Source: Skeletonema tropicum (Eukaryota > Bacillariophyta > Thalassiosirophyceae > Thalassiosirales > Thalassiosiraceae). From it: a DNA stretch of 46,086 nucleotides. Below, piece by piece: positions 45,530 through 46,086 of this stretch. The notes beneath the pieces are model-generated. The model had not been told where the DNA came from and ran no database searches. It worked only from the letters and a program-made list of their open reading frames with translations. The DNA is taken from assembly GCA_037178625.1 (NCBI GenBank), contig JAWZXG010000061.1, positions 1 through 46,086 of the forward strand, given 5' to 3'. The first letter of the stretch is position 1; each line of letters opens with the position of its first letter. Made by a program: the position numbers and the translations under genes.

Positions 45530-46086
45530 AATAAAAGTGGATAGGATATGGCCGGCAGTTCTCACCAAAATGATGTCTCGCGCTCCTCTCCAAACTACAC
45601 AGCGTTGATGTGAAACCAAATAATTATAAATTATCAAACGAGTCAACAGCAGCAGCAACAACAACAACAACATCTGACGAATAACAATTATCATTATATA
45701 TCACGCAAATGCTACAAAAATCATCAAGGGTGAAAATTCATAACGTTTGTTTTGTATCACCATGCAATCTGATCCTCGCTATTATATAAGTAGAAGTACT
45801 AGTTTCGAACAACTCCTCTTTTTTCCGATGGAGGTGATACAGCAGCAATGATGAGAAGAAGTCGATGAAGATTCCGAATATGAAGATTGTCACCCTCCAT
45901 TCCCTGGCAATCGACGACTACTCAGTATATACCTACACGCAGGACATCATCGAGTTCGCCATTTTGGGGGGGGGGGGGGGTGGGGGGCGGGGGGGGGTTA
46001 GCATGGTGCATTGTGCATTGTTCATTTCAGGCGGTCTGGTGCGATGGCCGATCTCTAGATAAACCCTTCTTGTCAACACGCACAAA
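45530..46086 (+). repeat. 0.6-kb tandem array, end of unit 7 and start of unit 8 (many apparent errors)
   Basis: Continues the unit interrupted at 41613; the next unit start is near 45742. Relative to the other units there are many 1-4 bp insertions (GGATAGGATATGG for GGATATGG, TTGTTTTGTATCACC for TTGTCTCACC) and a G-rich tract at 45966-45997 in place of AGCATTGC. The reading frames are broken. Likely poor consensus at a contig end, although a decaying repeat edge cannot be excluded. Confidence 0.75.

Noticed and set aside
45865..46062. 65-residue frame with a glycine run at the right end
   Set aside because: Created by the G tract in a region of probable sequence errors.

Overview
This window looks like the left end of a eukaryotic chromosome or contig. 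It opens with 60 perfect copies of the TTAGGG-type telomere repeat (C-rich strand, 1-360) and contains no bacterial-style operon, tRNA or rRNA. Spliceosomal-looking introns and a PIF1-like helicase of a type I associate with diatoms and other stramenopiles suggest a microbial eukaryote, perhaps a diatom. That assignment is a low-to-moderate confidence inference.

Layout. 1-360 is telomere. 361-6510 is a subtelomeric satellite with a monomer near 30 bp (a 26-bp core bounded by GATATC on both sides plus a 4-6 bp linker), organised into a higher-order repeat of about 617 bp. At 6511-6564 a short AT-rich spacer marks a reversal, and the same satellite then runs in the opposite orientation to 18400. 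This second array is interrupted by a 233-bp SINE-like insert (7067-7299) and by an unclassified 350-bp insert (16386-16735). A fragment of a 0.6-kb repeat follows (18401-18955), then the first copy of a 3.9-kb mobile element (18956-22863). The block 12066-22863 (10,798 bp) is repeated in tandem as 22864-33661, apparently identical. The rest (33681-46086) is a tandem array of a 0.6-kb unit, each unit with a TATA-like box, an ATG and a short glutamine-rich reading frame. It is broken by further copies of the 3.9-kb element at 34920-38846 and 41614-45529.

The most interesting object is the 3.9-kb element, present four times. Copy 1 is a by-product of the tandem duplication. Copies 2, 3 and 4 sit at three different positions of the 0.6-kb unit, and each interrupted unit resumes at the exact base with only an AT dinucleotide repeated, so they look like three separate insertion events. 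The element carries GGCCCTCGGGGCC at its left end and the exact reverse complement about 70 bp inside its right end. It also holds three 27-bp dyad motifs of constant length and one intron-containing gene on the minus strand. That gene joins an unrecognised N-terminal region to the C-terminal half of a PIF1-like helicase (motifs V and VI but no Walker A). No transposase or recombinase is recognisable, so the element may be non-autonomous or use an unfamiliar enzyme.

The last ~650 bases carry many small insertions and a long G tract compared with earlier units, and are probably low-quality consensus at a contig end. Reading frames that run through the satellite are by-products of the ~30-bp period and are not annotated as genes.
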